Notes under the pieces: generated by a model
What the model was told of the DNA's origin: nothing
The model's database searches: none
The model's input: the letters and a program-made list of their open reading frames with translations, nothing else
DNA from: Planctomycetota bacterium
GTDB taxonomy: Bacteria > Planctomycetota > Phycisphaerae > Phycisphaerales > SM1A02
Length of the DNA stretch: 64,000 nt
Direction: 5' to 3'
Assembly (NCBI GenBank): GCA_022574595.1
Contig: JACZRS010000004.1
Span: forward strand, 62,001-126,000
Shown here: one piece after another, positions 7,698 through 16,092 of the stretch
Layout: the number at the start of each line of letters is the position of its first letter
How positions within the stretch are numbered: the first letter of the stretch is position 1
Position numbers and translations under genes: made by a program

Positions 7698-8273
7698 CTA
7701 GCGCCAGGCCACGCCCCTACCTCGTATAAGGTTTGTTTGGAACTGCCACAGCGGTAATGAACGAGCTAGCACCCACCCAATTGGTACGCCCATTATGCCT
7801 GAATAGATCGCAGAAAAAAAGCGTCTCATAATTTCGTTGAAAGTCGATGTTTCCGCCCAATAAAGTGGGCCTTCAGGATACCACGACCTGACGATATACA
7901 GGGTGACGGTTATGACCATAGCTGAAAAGGCAAATAGCAAAGTCATGGCTCCGATGGTTAGCGCTCTTCTGCGAAAGACGGTTGAGCGCATTTGCAGGAC
8001 AATATAGCAAGCAAAGACATACCCAAGTGTGTGCGGACCGATCAGGTGTAATGTTCGTGCGATTCCAACTGATAAGTCTGTGGAAAGATCAAGTAGTAAA
8101 CCGAGAATCAGGCAAGCCCATAAAGCTGTGATCCTTGGCGCTGAAAGTGCGATAAATGTTGCTAGTATTGCGCACACACTGGGTTTTATATGAAGTATGT
8201 GCACGGTATCAACCAGGCCTACTTCAAAGACCATTGCTATGAGAGCGCATATTGCAAAGAACGCCCAACTCAT
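7698..8273 (-). CDS. mreD: Rod-shape-determining protein MreD
   Basis: 191 residues, almost entirely hydrophobic with five to six predicted membrane helices (for example ITALWACLILGLLLDLSTDL and ALTIGAMTLLFAFSAMVITV). The segment LGLLLDLSTDLSVG is typical of MreD. Its ATG overlaps the mreC stop by four bases (ATGA), indicating coupled translation. MreD sequences are weakly conserved, so the call rests on topology, that motif and position directly behind mreC. It is an inner-membrane part of the elongasome. Confidence 0.85.
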   Translation of the reverse strand: MSWAFFAICALIAMVFEVGLVDTVHILHIKPSVCAILATFIALSAPRITALWACLILGLLLDLSTDLSVGIARTLHLIGPHTLGYVFACYIVLQMRSTVFRRRALTIGAMTLLFAFSAMVITVTLYIVRSWYPEGPLYWAETSTFNEIMRRFFSAIYSGIMGVPIGWVLARSLPLWQFQTNLIRGRGVAWR

Positions 8274-9154
8274 TTTTCGCCCCCACCTTGGGTTAGTTCA
8301 ATTTGTTCGATTTTTAAGGTAACCGAGTTTAAGTCAGCTGCAAGGTAATGCGGCCTAACTACTACAAGATTTCGAAGTGGATCATCATCCTTTGTAGAGA
8401 TAGATTCAATTTCGCCAATCATCATACCTTGTGCAGCGTCTGGCCAGGAATAATCTGAAAGCTGCACGACATCACCTTTGTGTACATCTCTTGCGCGTTC
8501 TATTTCGCCTGTTAGTGTTCCATCACCCTGAGGATAAAGATCTACATGAGGCGCATCTGCAACGGAAGCTGCAACATCATCGGCTGAAAGCACAATGCCA
8601 GCCACCCATCCACTGGCGCGGTCTGTCATGGGAAGTAATTTTGACCCCAAACGTCCAACATCATCGGTGATTCTTCCGATTATGTGTACACCTCTATATA
8701 CTGCGACGGTACCGGGAACTACACCTTCTCGCGTGCCAGCTTTTAGTCTAAGCAGGCCGCCCGCTCGTCCTGGGCTTCTGCCGGTTACTTGTGCAATAAT
8801 TGGTGTGACAGTAACGCCACGGTGAAAACGAACTGCGTCTTGAAGTTGTCCGATTTCCTCTTGCAGCAGATCAATTTTAAGTTGAGCGGCTCTATAGAGT
8901 GCCAAAGTCTCATCGCGATCTTCGATGAGTTTTTGCACCTGCTCTGTTTCACCTGCAATTGGATCATCAATAGGTCGCAGCCAAGCTTTTATTCGTCCGC
9001 CAGCATCTTCAAATGGTGTTAAGGGGAGGTTAACGATACCAGCAAGATCGGTTGTCCAAGGTTGCAGCCAGCGGTTGGGAAGGACTGCAAGCATAGCTGT
9101 GACGCACAGCGCCAGGGCAAAGGCTTGCTTTGATGGAGACATCTTCCTGGCCAT
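8270..9154 (-). CDS. mreC: Rod-shape-determining protein MreC
   Basis: 294 residues: a short cytoplasmic N terminus, one membrane anchor (AFALALCVTAMLAVL), a coiled coil around residues 70-110 (LYRAAQLKIDLLQEEIGQLQ), and a C-terminal beta-domain with TPIIAQVTGRSPG and LRLKAGTREGVVPGTVAV, the MreC signature region. It bridges cytoplasmic MreB and the periplasmic wall synthases. It lies between mreB (82-base gap) and mreD (4-base overlap). A second ATG four codons in is an alternative start. Confidence 0.93.
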   Translation of the reverse strand: MARKMSPSKQAFALALCVTAMLAVLPNRWLQPWTTDLAGIVNLPLTPFEDAGGRIKAWLRPIDDPIAGETEQVQKLIEDRDETLALYRAAQLKIDLLQEEIGQLQDAVRFHRGVTVTPIIAQVTGRSPGRAGGLLRLKAGTREGVVPGTVAVYRGVHIIGRITDDVGRLGSKLLPMTDRASGWVAGIVLSADDVAASVADAPHVDLYPQGDGTLTGEIERARDVHKGDVVQLSDYSWPDAAQGMMIGEIESISTKDDDPLRNLVVVRPHYLAADLNSVTLKIEQIELTQGGGEK

Positions 9155-9236
9155 CTTGCGGCACCGTTGTAAAAAAGAAGCTGTCAGCTATCAGCATTCA
9201 GCTTTGAGCAATTAAGAGTCACCCATAATTGTAGCT

Positions 9237-10289
9237 TTACATCTCATCTAGATCAGACTCCATCGTTGCTTTCCATTCCTCCAGGTTTTCAAGATAGATG
9301 CTGGTTCCACGCGCAACCGCAGTAAGAGGTTCATCAGCAACTACTGCATCTATACCGGTTGCATTGGAGAGAATTACATCCATTCCTCTTAGAAGAGCTC
9401 CGCCACCAACTAGAGTAATACCATTGTCTACCAAATCCGCAGCCAACTCAGGCTCTGCACGTTCCAGGGTGCGCATTACGGTTTCAATGATTGCGCCTAC
9501 TGGTTCTTGTAATGCTTCACGGACTTCTTCGCTGGTTACGACTGTCTTTCGTGGTAGGCCAGAGACATTATCTCGGCCACGAACGTCCATGGACATAGGT
9601 TCACCCACAGGTGCAGCGGAACCGATTTCGATCTTAATGCGTTCCGCGGTTTGCTCACCGATGGTGAGGTTATAGGTTTTCTTCATGTGATTCATTATGG
9701 CTTCGTCCATGTCGTCGCCGGCCACTCGCACCGACTCACAAATGGCTATATCAGCCAGAGACATGATTGCGACTTCTGTTGTACCGCCACCGATATCAAC
9801 AATCATCGAAGCAGTAGGCTCAACGATAGGCAGCCCAGCACCGATACCAGCGGCCATAGGCTCTTCTACGAGATAGACCCTTCTAGCTCCTGCCCGTTCA
9901 GCGGAATCGAGTACCGCCCGTTTCTCCACGGCTGTGATGCCTGATGGGACAGCGATGACCACACGCGGGCCGAATATTCGGCTGCGTCCATTCACCTTGC
10001 GAATAAAGTAGCTGAGCATTGCCTCGGTTATCTCGAAATCGCTGATTACGCCGTCTTTGAGTGGGCGTATCGCACTTATCGAGCCGGGCGTTTTGCCAAG
10101 CATTTCCTTAGCAGACCAACCGACAGCATTGCCGTTATTTAACACACGGCTAGTGCCGCGCTTGACGGCTACGACTGAAGGTTCGTTGAGGACAATGCCT
10201 TCGCCTCGGACACATACGAGGGTATTACAAGTACCCAAGTCGATGCCCATGTCCACGCTGAACCATCCAAGGAGGTTCTCAAGAAACAC
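9237..10289 (-). CDS. mreB: Actin-like cell shape protein MreB (GTG start)
   Basis: 350 residues. The phosphate-1 motif DMGIDLGTCNTLV, the phosphate-2 motif SMIVDIGGGTTEVA, the MreB stretch LVEEPMAAGIGAGLP and GITLVGGGALLRGMD are all present. MreB filaments guide peptidoglycan synthesis during elongation. The start codon is GTG at 10289, supported by GGAG nine bases upstream and by the normal distance (about 15 residues) to the DLGT motif; the next internal ATG would remove the amphipathic membrane-binding N terminus. A terminator at 10393-10419 separates mreB from the operon upstream, so mreB probably has its own promoter. Confidence 0.97.
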   Translation of the reverse strand: MFLENLLGWFSVDMGIDLGTCNTLVCVRGEGIVLNEPSVVAVKRGTSRVLNNGNAVGWSAKEMLGKTPGSISAIRPLKDGVISDFEITEAMLSYFIRKVNGRSRIFGPRVVIAVPSGITAVEKRAVLDSAERAGARRVYLVEEPMAAGIGAGLPIVEPTASMIVDIGGGTTEVAIMSLADIAICESVRVAGDDMDEAIMNHMKKTYNLTIGEQTAERIKIEIGSAAPVGEPMSMDVRGRDNVSGLPRKTVVTSEEVREALQEPVGAIIETVMRTLERAEPELAADLVDNGITLVGGGALLRGMDVILSNATGIDAVVADEPLTAVARGTSIYLENLEEWKATMESDLDEM

Positions 10290-10313
10290 CTACGGCAACT
10301 CCATTTGCCTAAC

Positions 10314-10331
10314 GGCCGATTAAGCTCGGCC
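10314..10331 (-). other. Hairpin in the mreB leader
   Basis: A perfect 6-bp inverted repeat GGCCGA-TTAAGC-TCGGCC ends 25 bases before the mreB GTG. There is no T-run, so it is not a terminator. It could be a protein-binding palindrome or an mRNA 5-prime structure. Confidence 0.35.
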
Positions 10332-10392
10332 TAAAACATGCTCCGCACGAGTTGATCATCGACCAACAAGCGAACCGTGCGCCAATCATATG

Positions 10393-10419
10393 AAAACGCC
10401 ACCCTTTTTGTGGGCGGCG
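10393..10419 (-). terminator. Rho-independent terminator before mreB
   Basis: On the minus strand an 8-bp stem CGCCGCCC / GGGTGGCG (one G-T wobble) with a 7-base A-rich loop is followed by TTTTC. It ends the transcription unit containing the small membrane protein at 10497 and separates it from mreB. Confidence 0.75.
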
Positions 10420-10496
10420 ATAAGGATTTGTTTAAAAAGAATGTTTAGGCTTGCTAGGAACTGCTAGAGTTGAAAAACACCATCATAAGTTGTTGA

Positions 10497-10673
10497 TTAG
10501 TTGACGAGTTTAATCACACCACCGGGCGAGCTACCTTCTTCTGAGTGCTCGATATTCTTCATGGCCAACAAAGCTACGCCGGCTGCGAGTACCAAAAAGG
10601 CCACGCAAAGCATTCCTGTGTAGACATCAAGACTTCCACCTTTTCGTGCAACTGGAGCATTAAACTGGCTCAT
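10497..10673 (-). CDS. Small single-pass membrane protein (58 aa)
   Basis: A 58-residue ORF with a plausible purine-rich ribosome binding site (GAGAAGAG) before its ATG. A polar N terminus MSQFNAPVARKGGSLDV precedes one membrane helix (YTGMLCVAFLVLAAGVALLAM) and a short acidic/glycine tail ending GGVIKLVN. It begins 35 bases after the MreC-like gene at 10709 on the same strand and is followed at once by a strong terminator, so it is the last gene of that unit. No family is recognised. Its position between an MreC-like protein and mreB suggests, but does not prove, a role in the envelope. Confidence 0.65.
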   Translation of the reverse strand: MSQFNAPVARKGGSLDVYTGMLCVAFLVLAAGVALLAMKNIEHSEEGSSPGGVIKLVN

Positions 10674-10708
10674 ATTACTCTTCTCGCTTTCCTTGGTGGA
10701 TAAAGGCT

Positions 10709-11593
10709 TTAGCCGTTTCCTGATCGAGTCATAACACGATCACCAGGCTGAACTTCGCCACGGTTTGGGATGTCTTGCAACTCAAGAATGCCTGTAGAAC
10801 GATTGATATCAACCTCAATAATACGAAGAGTTGCTATGAAACTGCCACCACGTGCAACATTCATTACCCAACCTTTTTCTATACCATCGCGTGAACCAGC
10901 ATTAATCACCGCCAAGGTCTGATCTTGGCCTCGCCTGACGTTAACGACTGTAGCGTCAAGATCGCTTAATGGGGGAGGAGGGATTTCGCCCTTTGTAATG
11001 AGAGTACCAAACTTCTGTTCATATGAAGAGACGTCTCGCACGGCCGTTGCCAATTCCGAACGAAGCTGCGAGAGTTCCTCTTGCAGGGCTCTACGTGCTG
11101 AAACAGCTACTTCGAGCTGTGCGTCTACATCTCTGAGTCTCTCATCAAGGTCAATTACACGCTTTGCGTCCGCCGCAGCATCGTTGCGGATGGTTCGGAG
11201 TTCTCCGACCAGATTATCAGTGAGCTTTTGGCTTGCTTGGACGCTGGAAGCCAAAACTGCCAGCCTGGCTTCGATGCTTGCCTGAAGCGTCTCGTTTCTA
11301 ATAAGTTGGCTTTCAAGCTTACGAACATCAGCCTGCGATTGCTTCAAATCGTCGGAAAGGTCGCTGTTGTCATCAATAGCCGCTTGCAACGCCAGGTCCA
11401 TACGGCTCTTGGCCGCAGCAGACGAAATCTGCTCTTCATGGAGACGCTTGGCGGAAGTAGCCTCCTTCAGGTCTGCCTGGGCATATTTGTCCTTGTAGTT
11501 CGCTTCGTTGTGGGCATAGGCCACGACTAGCGGTACTAGAAGTACAGAAAGCATTGAAACAAGCACGATAAAAATCTTGGTCAGGACATGCAC
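10709..11593 (-). CDS. MreC-like membrane-anchored coiled-coil protein
   Basis: 294 residues, the same length as the true MreC nearby. An N-terminal anchor (IFIVLVSMLSVLLVPLVVAYA) is followed by a very long coiled coil (about residues 30-195, rich in A/E/L/R/Q heptads) and a C-terminal beta-rich domain with DATVVNVRRGQDQTLAVINA, GSRDGIEKGWVMNVARGG and GEVQPGDRVMTR. The last part resembles the beta-domain of MreC, where an analogous xAGxRDGVxxG turn occurs. The layout copies MreC, but the sequence is not a clear MreC. It is followed by a 58-residue membrane protein and then mreBCD. Role unknown, probably periplasmic and structural. Confidence 0.75.
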   Translation of the reverse strand: MHVLTKIFIVLVSMLSVLLVPLVVAYAHNEANYKDKYAQADLKEATSAKRLHEEQISSAAAKSRMDLALQAAIDDNSDLSDDLKQSQADVRKLESQLIRNETLQASIEARLAVLASSVQASQKLTDNLVGELRTIRNDAAADAKRVIDLDERLRDVDAQLEVAVSARRALQEELSQLRSELATAVRDVSSYEQKFGTLITKGEIPPPPLSDLDATVVNVRRGQDQTLAVINAGSRDGIEKGWVMNVARGGSFIATLRIIEVDINRSTGILELQDIPNRGEVQPGDRVMTRSGNG

Positions 11594-11747
11594 GATCCAG
11601 ATCCTCGCTATTTGGGCAGTTGCTGTTATTTTCCAGCTCCCAGGCGGATTAGCTCCTCCTGGCTACCGATATTCATGATGAGCGCTATCAGTTAAAAACG
11701 GTCCCACTGCCGTCTGCCGCGCATCAAATACACAACGGCTAACTTGC

Positions 11748-11776
11748 CTTGTACCTTGAGGTTCGATTCGTGTCAA
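11748..11776 (-). promoter_or_regulatory. Candidate promoter for the MreC-like gene
   Basis: On the minus strand TTGACA (11776-11771, perfect -35) is followed after exactly 17 bases by TACAAG (11753-11748, 4 of 6 match to TATAAT). It lies in the 211-base gap between the HEAT lipoprotein gene and the coiled-coil gene. The rest of that gap holds no other recognisable element. Confidence 0.45.
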
Positions 11777-11804
11777 TAGTTTGATCGGTTCCTTAGATAG
11801 TTCG

Positions 11805-12884
11805 TTAGTACTGATCTAATCTGAGGATAGCTCCAGCTGCCGCGATCTGAACCAGTGGATGTGGATCCTGTAGTAAGGCCCCTAGCTTGGGTAATACCGC
11901 TGGATCACCCATTACACCCAAGGTTGAAGCAGCTTGAGCCCTCAATTGGAATAGCTCATTCTCCAAATACTCCATAGGAACCGACGTTTGCGCTAAACCA
12001 GAGCGGATTTTTGCTAAAGCCCAGGTCGCTGCCATGCGGATCTCCGCTGGACGCTTGGATTCATCTTCCCCTCGGGCAAGATTATTTAGGTCCGGTATCA
12101 CTTGACCGTCTTTTAGGCGGCCACAAATCATGCATGCCAGTGCAGAAATTTCCCCTTGTTCGTTTGGCGCAAAAAGTGCTGCCCGAATCACGGTCATTTC
12201 TTCTTCGCGGCCAAGCTTCACAAGCGCTTCAGCCATTTGAAGATTGACCAGCTTGACACGAGCCAAAGGGATGCGTGGCATCGGCCTTCGCACTGCTCGC
12301 CGAATCATCTCAGCCGCAGATCTATCCCCCAGGTCTCCCAGAACCATTGCAGCATTGCCGCGAATCTCTGGCTTATTGCTCAAAATCATCACTGCTAGCG
12401 GGGTTAGGTCTACTTGGTGCCCACATCTGTGTAGTGCATAAATCGCAGCCGCTTGTACAGATTGGGATGGATCATGAAGAAGTGGCTCAGCTAAATGAGC
12501 AAGATGCTTCATCCTCAATTGGCCTATAGACATCGCAGCGGCGAATCGCACAGCGCGGTTGGGATCAACTAACGATTGGCGAACGAAAGGTTCAAAAACC
12601 TCCGGAGCTAGCTGCAGTGCTTCTAAGGCATTAAGTCTCAGTTCCGGATAATCCTTCTGCTCCATAGCTTGACGGAGCAGTTCGACTGCCGCTTCTCGCA
12701 GATCGTCTGATCGGACCTCGCCTGTTTCACTTGGACTGACAGCCAAGATTGGAGTGGCAATCGGTTTCGGCTGCAATGAATCTGATTTAGTTCCCCAGCG
12801 CTGATGATCCGGAGCGTCTACACAGCTAGTTAGAATAACTATTAAGCTAACTGCTGCTATTGGGATTGTTCTGTACCTGCTCAT
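11805..12884 (-). CDS. HEAT-repeat lipoprotein
   Basis: 359 residues from the ATG at 12884, two bases after the lnt stop. A longer in-frame start at 12962 would overlap lnt by 76 bases and place the signal peptide internally, so it is rejected. The signal peptide ends in a lipobox, IVILTSC. The mature part is a run of HEAT / PBS-lyase-like repeats, for example NRAVRFAAAMSIGQLRM, QSVQAAAIYALHRCG and HPLVQIAAAGAILRLDQ. Such alpha-solenoids act as protein-binding scaffolds; no catalytic residues are seen. Being encoded straight after lnt, which acylates lipoproteins, is suggestive but may be coincidental. Confidence 0.82.
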   Translation of the reverse strand: MSRYRTIPIAAVSLIVILTSCVDAPDHQRWGTKSDSLQPKPIATPILAVSPSETGEVRSDDLREAAVELLRQAMEQKDYPELRLNALEALQLAPEVFEPFVRQSLVDPNRAVRFAAAMSIGQLRMKHLAHLAEPLLHDPSQSVQAAAIYALHRCGHQVDLTPLAVMILSNKPEIRGNAAMVLGDLGDRSAAEMIRRAVRRPMPRIPLARVKLVNLQMAEALVKLGREEEMTVIRAALFAPNEQGEISALACMICGRLKDGQVIPDLNNLARGEDESKRPAEIRMAATWALAKIRSGLAQTSVPMEYLENELFQLRAQAASTLGVMGDPAVLPKLGALLQDPHPLVQIAAAGAILRLDQY

Positions 12885-12886
12885 GC

Positions 12887-14575
12887 TTATTTTCCTTGCC
12901 TGGTAGGAAGCAAACTCCAGCCGCAAGCGACGATGGTGCCCACGAAACAGCACCAAGCCCACGAATCGCCTATTCGACCAAAGACAGTACTGCGTGAGTC
13001 GAGCAAAAGTTCAACCGCAAACCAGCCTTGAGTCTGAGACTTTGGGTATCGACTTTCAGTAGGCAAAGAAATCAATTTTCCACATGAATCTATGGCAACA
13101 CTTTGGCCCGTATTGACGGCTCTTACCATGGGCACTCGATTCTCTATGCATCGAAAACGGGCGATCTGTGTGTGCTGATGTCGGCCTGCTATTGATGTGC
13201 CAAACCAACCATCATTACTGAGATTAATAAGCACATTCGCAGTTTTTTGCCCGCCTCGATAGACCATTTCTCGGCAAAGCCAGGCCACAGTATCCTCAAA
13301 GCAAATAGGGGTTGCGATAAGCACCGATTGGTTATAGGTATCTAAGCGCAACAATTTACTTTGTGGATTGCTGTCTAGATTGAACATCATCCCATCTGGC
13401 CCAAGGCTTAGGAGTTTTTGCTCCAGCCAAGGCCAACTCGAAATGTATGGCATAGTCTCGCCAAAGGGCGTCAGTACGCGCTTGTCGTATCGTTGCAGAT
13501 CTGATTTGCCGCTAAGTAAATACGCTGAGTTGTAATGTTGATCCCATGTATAGCGGTCAGCAGTAACACCAAGTCCAAAATATGATGGGCTGCCAACTAA
13601 TAGTGCGGTTTGAAGTTCATTTTCAAGCGACCAAAGTGCAGATAGATAATAATCACCCGGGGCCAGGTTCAAAGATCTTTGGAAATCGAGCGATTGTTTT
13701 TCGAAACCCTTTCCAGGGACCATGGTTTCTGGCCACACGATTAAATCGACATTTAGACCAGACCTGGTTGCTTGGGAGTGTCCTTTACGCGAGAGTGAAA
13801 TAAACTCTGCAAAGTCGATCGGTTGCTGTTTAGTATCCCACCTGATTTTGTTGTCTTGTAAAAGGTTTGTTTGAATAGCAAGAACTACCGGGCCCGGCGA
13901 AAGTGTGTCTTGATTAACTCGCCAATAGCCGTATGAGATATTTGCGATATGGACAATTATCGTAAGACAGGCGAAAGTTACGGCAGATCGTTTTAGGGTT
14001 ATTTGTTTTTTTGCCAGCAATAATCCAACTAGTGCGCCGCTTACCATAGCTGCAATAAAACTAATCCAATAAGCTCCGAATATATCCGCAGTCTGCGCAA
14101 GTACCGGCCACTCTATTAATGGATGAGCTAATAGATACCAAGGATAGCCATGAAAGATTATTTCGCCGCGCAAGCATTCGATGCCCACCCACAAGATAGG
14201 GATAACAATTGCTGGGGGAATTGCACTAAGTTTTCTGTGCTGGGTAATTTTTCTATAAAGCCAAACGAACAATACGGCAAAGCAAGATAGATATGCGGAC
14301 AATGCCACAAACCCAAGTTCAGTTACGTTATAGATCCAACTGTTAATTGCCAGCCACATTCCCATTTGCACTATAAAAACTATTAGCAATGCTTTGGTTG
14401 TTGATCGTGCGTTTATTGCTAAAAACGCTAAGGGAAATAGTGATATGAAGCTAAGCGGCCATAGATTTAGTGGCGCAAATGAGGCTGCAAAAAGCGCAGC
14501 TTGACAAAGCGCCAGCGCAGTTGTCGTTTTCAGGCTATGGCAATACTTCTCTGATTGGGCGTCACTTGCCTGCAT
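12887..14575 (-). CDS. lnt: Apolipoprotein N-acyltransferase
   Basis: 562 residues. An N-terminal block of about seven membrane helices is followed by a nitrilase-type domain. The catalytic Glu-Lys-Cys triad can be placed at VWPETMVPG (Glu), YDKRVLTPFGE (Lys) and ATPICFEDTVA (Cys), with the conserved LSNDGWFG motif after it. Lnt adds the third acyl chain to lipoproteins in the inner membrane. The gene overlaps the end of accD by 14 bases and is followed directly by a lipoprotein gene. The window encodes further lipoproteins (29762, 62757) that could be its substrates. Confidence 0.93.
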   Translation of the reverse strand: MQASDAQSEKYCHSLKTTTALALCQAALFAASFAPLNLWPLSFISLFPLAFLAINARSTTKALLIVFIVQMGMWLAINSWIYNVTELGFVALSAYLSCFAVLFVWLYRKITQHRKLSAIPPAIVIPILWVGIECLRGEIIFHGYPWYLLAHPLIEWPVLAQTADIFGAYWISFIAAMVSGALVGLLLAKKQITLKRSAVTFACLTIIVHIANISYGYWRVNQDTLSPGPVVLAIQTNLLQDNKIRWDTKQQPIDFAEFISLSRKGHSQATRSGLNVDLIVWPETMVPGKGFEKQSLDFQRSLNLAPGDYYLSALWSLENELQTALLVGSPSYFGLGVTADRYTWDQHYNSAYLLSGKSDLQRYDKRVLTPFGETMPYISSWPWLEQKLLSLGPDGMMFNLDSNPQSKLLRLDTYNQSVLIATPICFEDTVAWLCREMVYRGGQKTANVLINLSNDGWFGTSIAGRHQHTQIARFRCIENRVPMVRAVNTGQSVAIDSCGKLISLPTESRYPKSQTQGWFAVELLLDSRSTVFGRIGDSWAWCCFVGTIVACGWSLLPTRQGK

Positions 14576-15416
14576 AGTCGATTATGCGGCTGATCTCTGT
14601 GCGCAATTCTTTACGATGTACCAGGCGATCAATAAAACCGCACTCTAAAAGGAATTCTGCGCGCTGAAAACCTTCGGGCAGTTCCTGTCTAATTGTTTGT
14701 TCAATTACGCGCGGTCCAGCAAATCCAATTAAGGCTTTAGGTTCAGCAAGGATTACATCTCCGAGCATGGCAAAGCTTGCAGTAACGCCACCGGTGGTAG
14801 GATCGGTGAGTACGGAGATGAACAGTCCATCTTGATCATCAAATCGCGCTAAGGCAGCAGAAACTTTCGCCATTTGCATTAGCGAAAATCCTGATTCCAT
14901 CATACGTGCTCCGCCCGAACTACAGACGATAACCATTGGCAAGTTATTTTCACCTGCCTGTTCAATAGCTTGTGTGATTTTTTCACCTACGACCGACCCC
15001 ATAGATCCGCCTAGGAAAGTAAAATCCATACAGGCAAGAATTACTTTTCTGCCCTTTATATATGCCATGCCGGTTTGTACTGCATCATTTTGTCCGGTCT
15101 TTTTCTGAGCAGCAGCGATGCGCTCGGGATAGCCTTTAAGATCGACAAATCCCAGTGGATCAACCGGTGCCATAGTAGTGTTAAATGGTTCAAAGCTATC
15201 CTTATCCACTAATTGCTTAACACGTTGCTGCCCCGAGACACGAAAGTGGTGCTGACATTTTGTGCAAACCCAAAGATTGTTTTCAACAGCTTTGCGGAAC
15301 AACATTGCTGCACATTTCCCGCAACGAATCCATAGCCCTTCGGGTACACCTTTCTTGGCGTGAATCGGCTTGAGTTCGCTGGTATCAATAGGGTGTGGAC
15401 TAGGAGTTTGTGTCAT
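14562..15416 (-). CDS. accD: Acetyl-CoA carboxylase carboxyltransferase subunit beta
   Basis: 284 residues. An N-terminal zinc finger (IRCGKCAAMLF ... WVCTKCQHHF) precedes the carboxyltransferase crotonase-like fold with the oxyanion-hole segments FLGGSMGSVVGE and VCSSGGARMMESG and the conserved LTDPTTGGVTASFA. It works with AccA to make malonyl-CoA for fatty acids; accA is not in this window. It sits in a tight minus-strand cluster with rpe, the phosphatase-fold protein and lnt. Confidence 0.96.
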   Translation of the reverse strand: MTQTPSPHPIDTSELKPIHAKKGVPEGLWIRCGKCAAMLFRKAVENNLWVCTKCQHHFRVSGQQRVKQLVDKDSFEPFNTTMAPVDPLGFVDLKGYPERIAAAQKKTGQNDAVQTGMAYIKGRKVILACMDFTFLGGSMGSVVGEKITQAIEQAGENNLPMVIVCSSGGARMMESGFSLMQMAKVSAALARFDDQDGLFISVLTDPTTGGVTASFAMLGDVILAEPKALIGFAGPRVIEQTIRQELPEGFQRAEFLLECGFIDRLVHRKELRTEISRIIDYAGK

Positions 15417-15459
15417 GAGTTCTTAAGGTTTTTCTTTGCTACAAGTAATGCAAAGCAGA

Positions 15460-16089
15460 TCAGGAACTTACTTTCTGGACAGTCGTAGCAGCTTCCTCCA
15501 ACCAACTGACAATTTCACTATTAAGCGCGTATCGCTCAATTTGCGGACGGGCTTTTACTATATCCCAAAGCGAGGTAACAGATCGATCGCATAGCCAACA
15601 TCGCATAAATCCCAGTGCTAATGGCCTTAAAACAATTACAGGATGATCAGATTTACTACGTTTTAGTATTTTTGAACAAGCTTCAAATATTCTTGCACGC
15701 GCATCTACTAATGGCTCACCTTCTGGCGGTGAAAGTGAAAGCGGATCCTCAAGCCACTGTTTGTGACGCCTGGGAAATCGATCCGCAAAATCCTTTTCAG
15801 TTAACCCATCAATAAGCCCTAAATCAGGTTCGCATAACTCCTCAATCAATTTTGTTTTAGAGCCAGAAGCATCGGCGATGATGTGTGCTGTATCCGTACT
15901 AGATTCATCTGATGAATGGTAAATCGCACCTAAACTTTTTGGCTTAATTGCTGACGCAATTGCGCTAATCGATGCTCGGCCAGTTGAGCTCAGCGGCAGA
16001 TCCGTTGCGCCATGCACACGATCATCCGCTTCCCATGCAGTTTGGCCGCAACCGATCAATGTCAGCAGAATGTCATTTCGCTCAGCCAT
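15460..16089 (-). CDS. Histidine-phosphatase-fold protein lacking its catalytic residues
   Basis: 209 residues with the plan of the phosphoglycerate-mutase-like (histidine phosphatase) superfamily: an N-terminal strand-turn followed by VHGATDLPLSSTGRASI, equivalent to the usual QG-x-TD-x-PLxxxG. The catalytic residues are missing. The RHGET motif reads GCGQT (residues 13-17), so both arginine and the phosphorylated histidine are gone. The SSxxxRAxxTA motif reads SSDESSTDTA, without arginine. The VVSHGG motif reads VLRPLA, without the second histidine. Phosphatase activity is not expected; a regulatory or binding role is possible. It lies 3 bases after rpe and 43 bases before accD. Confidence 0.75.
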   Translation of the reverse strand: MAERNDILLTLIGCGQTAWEADDRVHGATDLPLSSTGRASISAIASAIKPKSLGAIYHSSDESSTDTAHIIADASGSKTKLIEELCEPDLGLIDGLTEKDFADRFPRRHKQWLEDPLSLSPPEGEPLVDARARIFEACSKILKRSKSDHPVIVLRPLALGFMRCWLCDRSVTSLWDIVKARPQIERYALNSEIVSWLEEAATTVQKVSS

Positions 16090-16092
16090 GAA

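Noticed and set aside
11805-12962. Longer start (12962) for the HEAT lipoprotein
   Set aside because: It would overlap lnt by 76 bases and bury the signal peptide and lipobox; the ATG at 12884 fits both.
15460-16089. Annotation as an active phosphoglycerate mutase or alpha-ribazole phosphatase
   Set aside because: The fold-level resemblance is clear, but all catalytic histidines and arginines are replaced.
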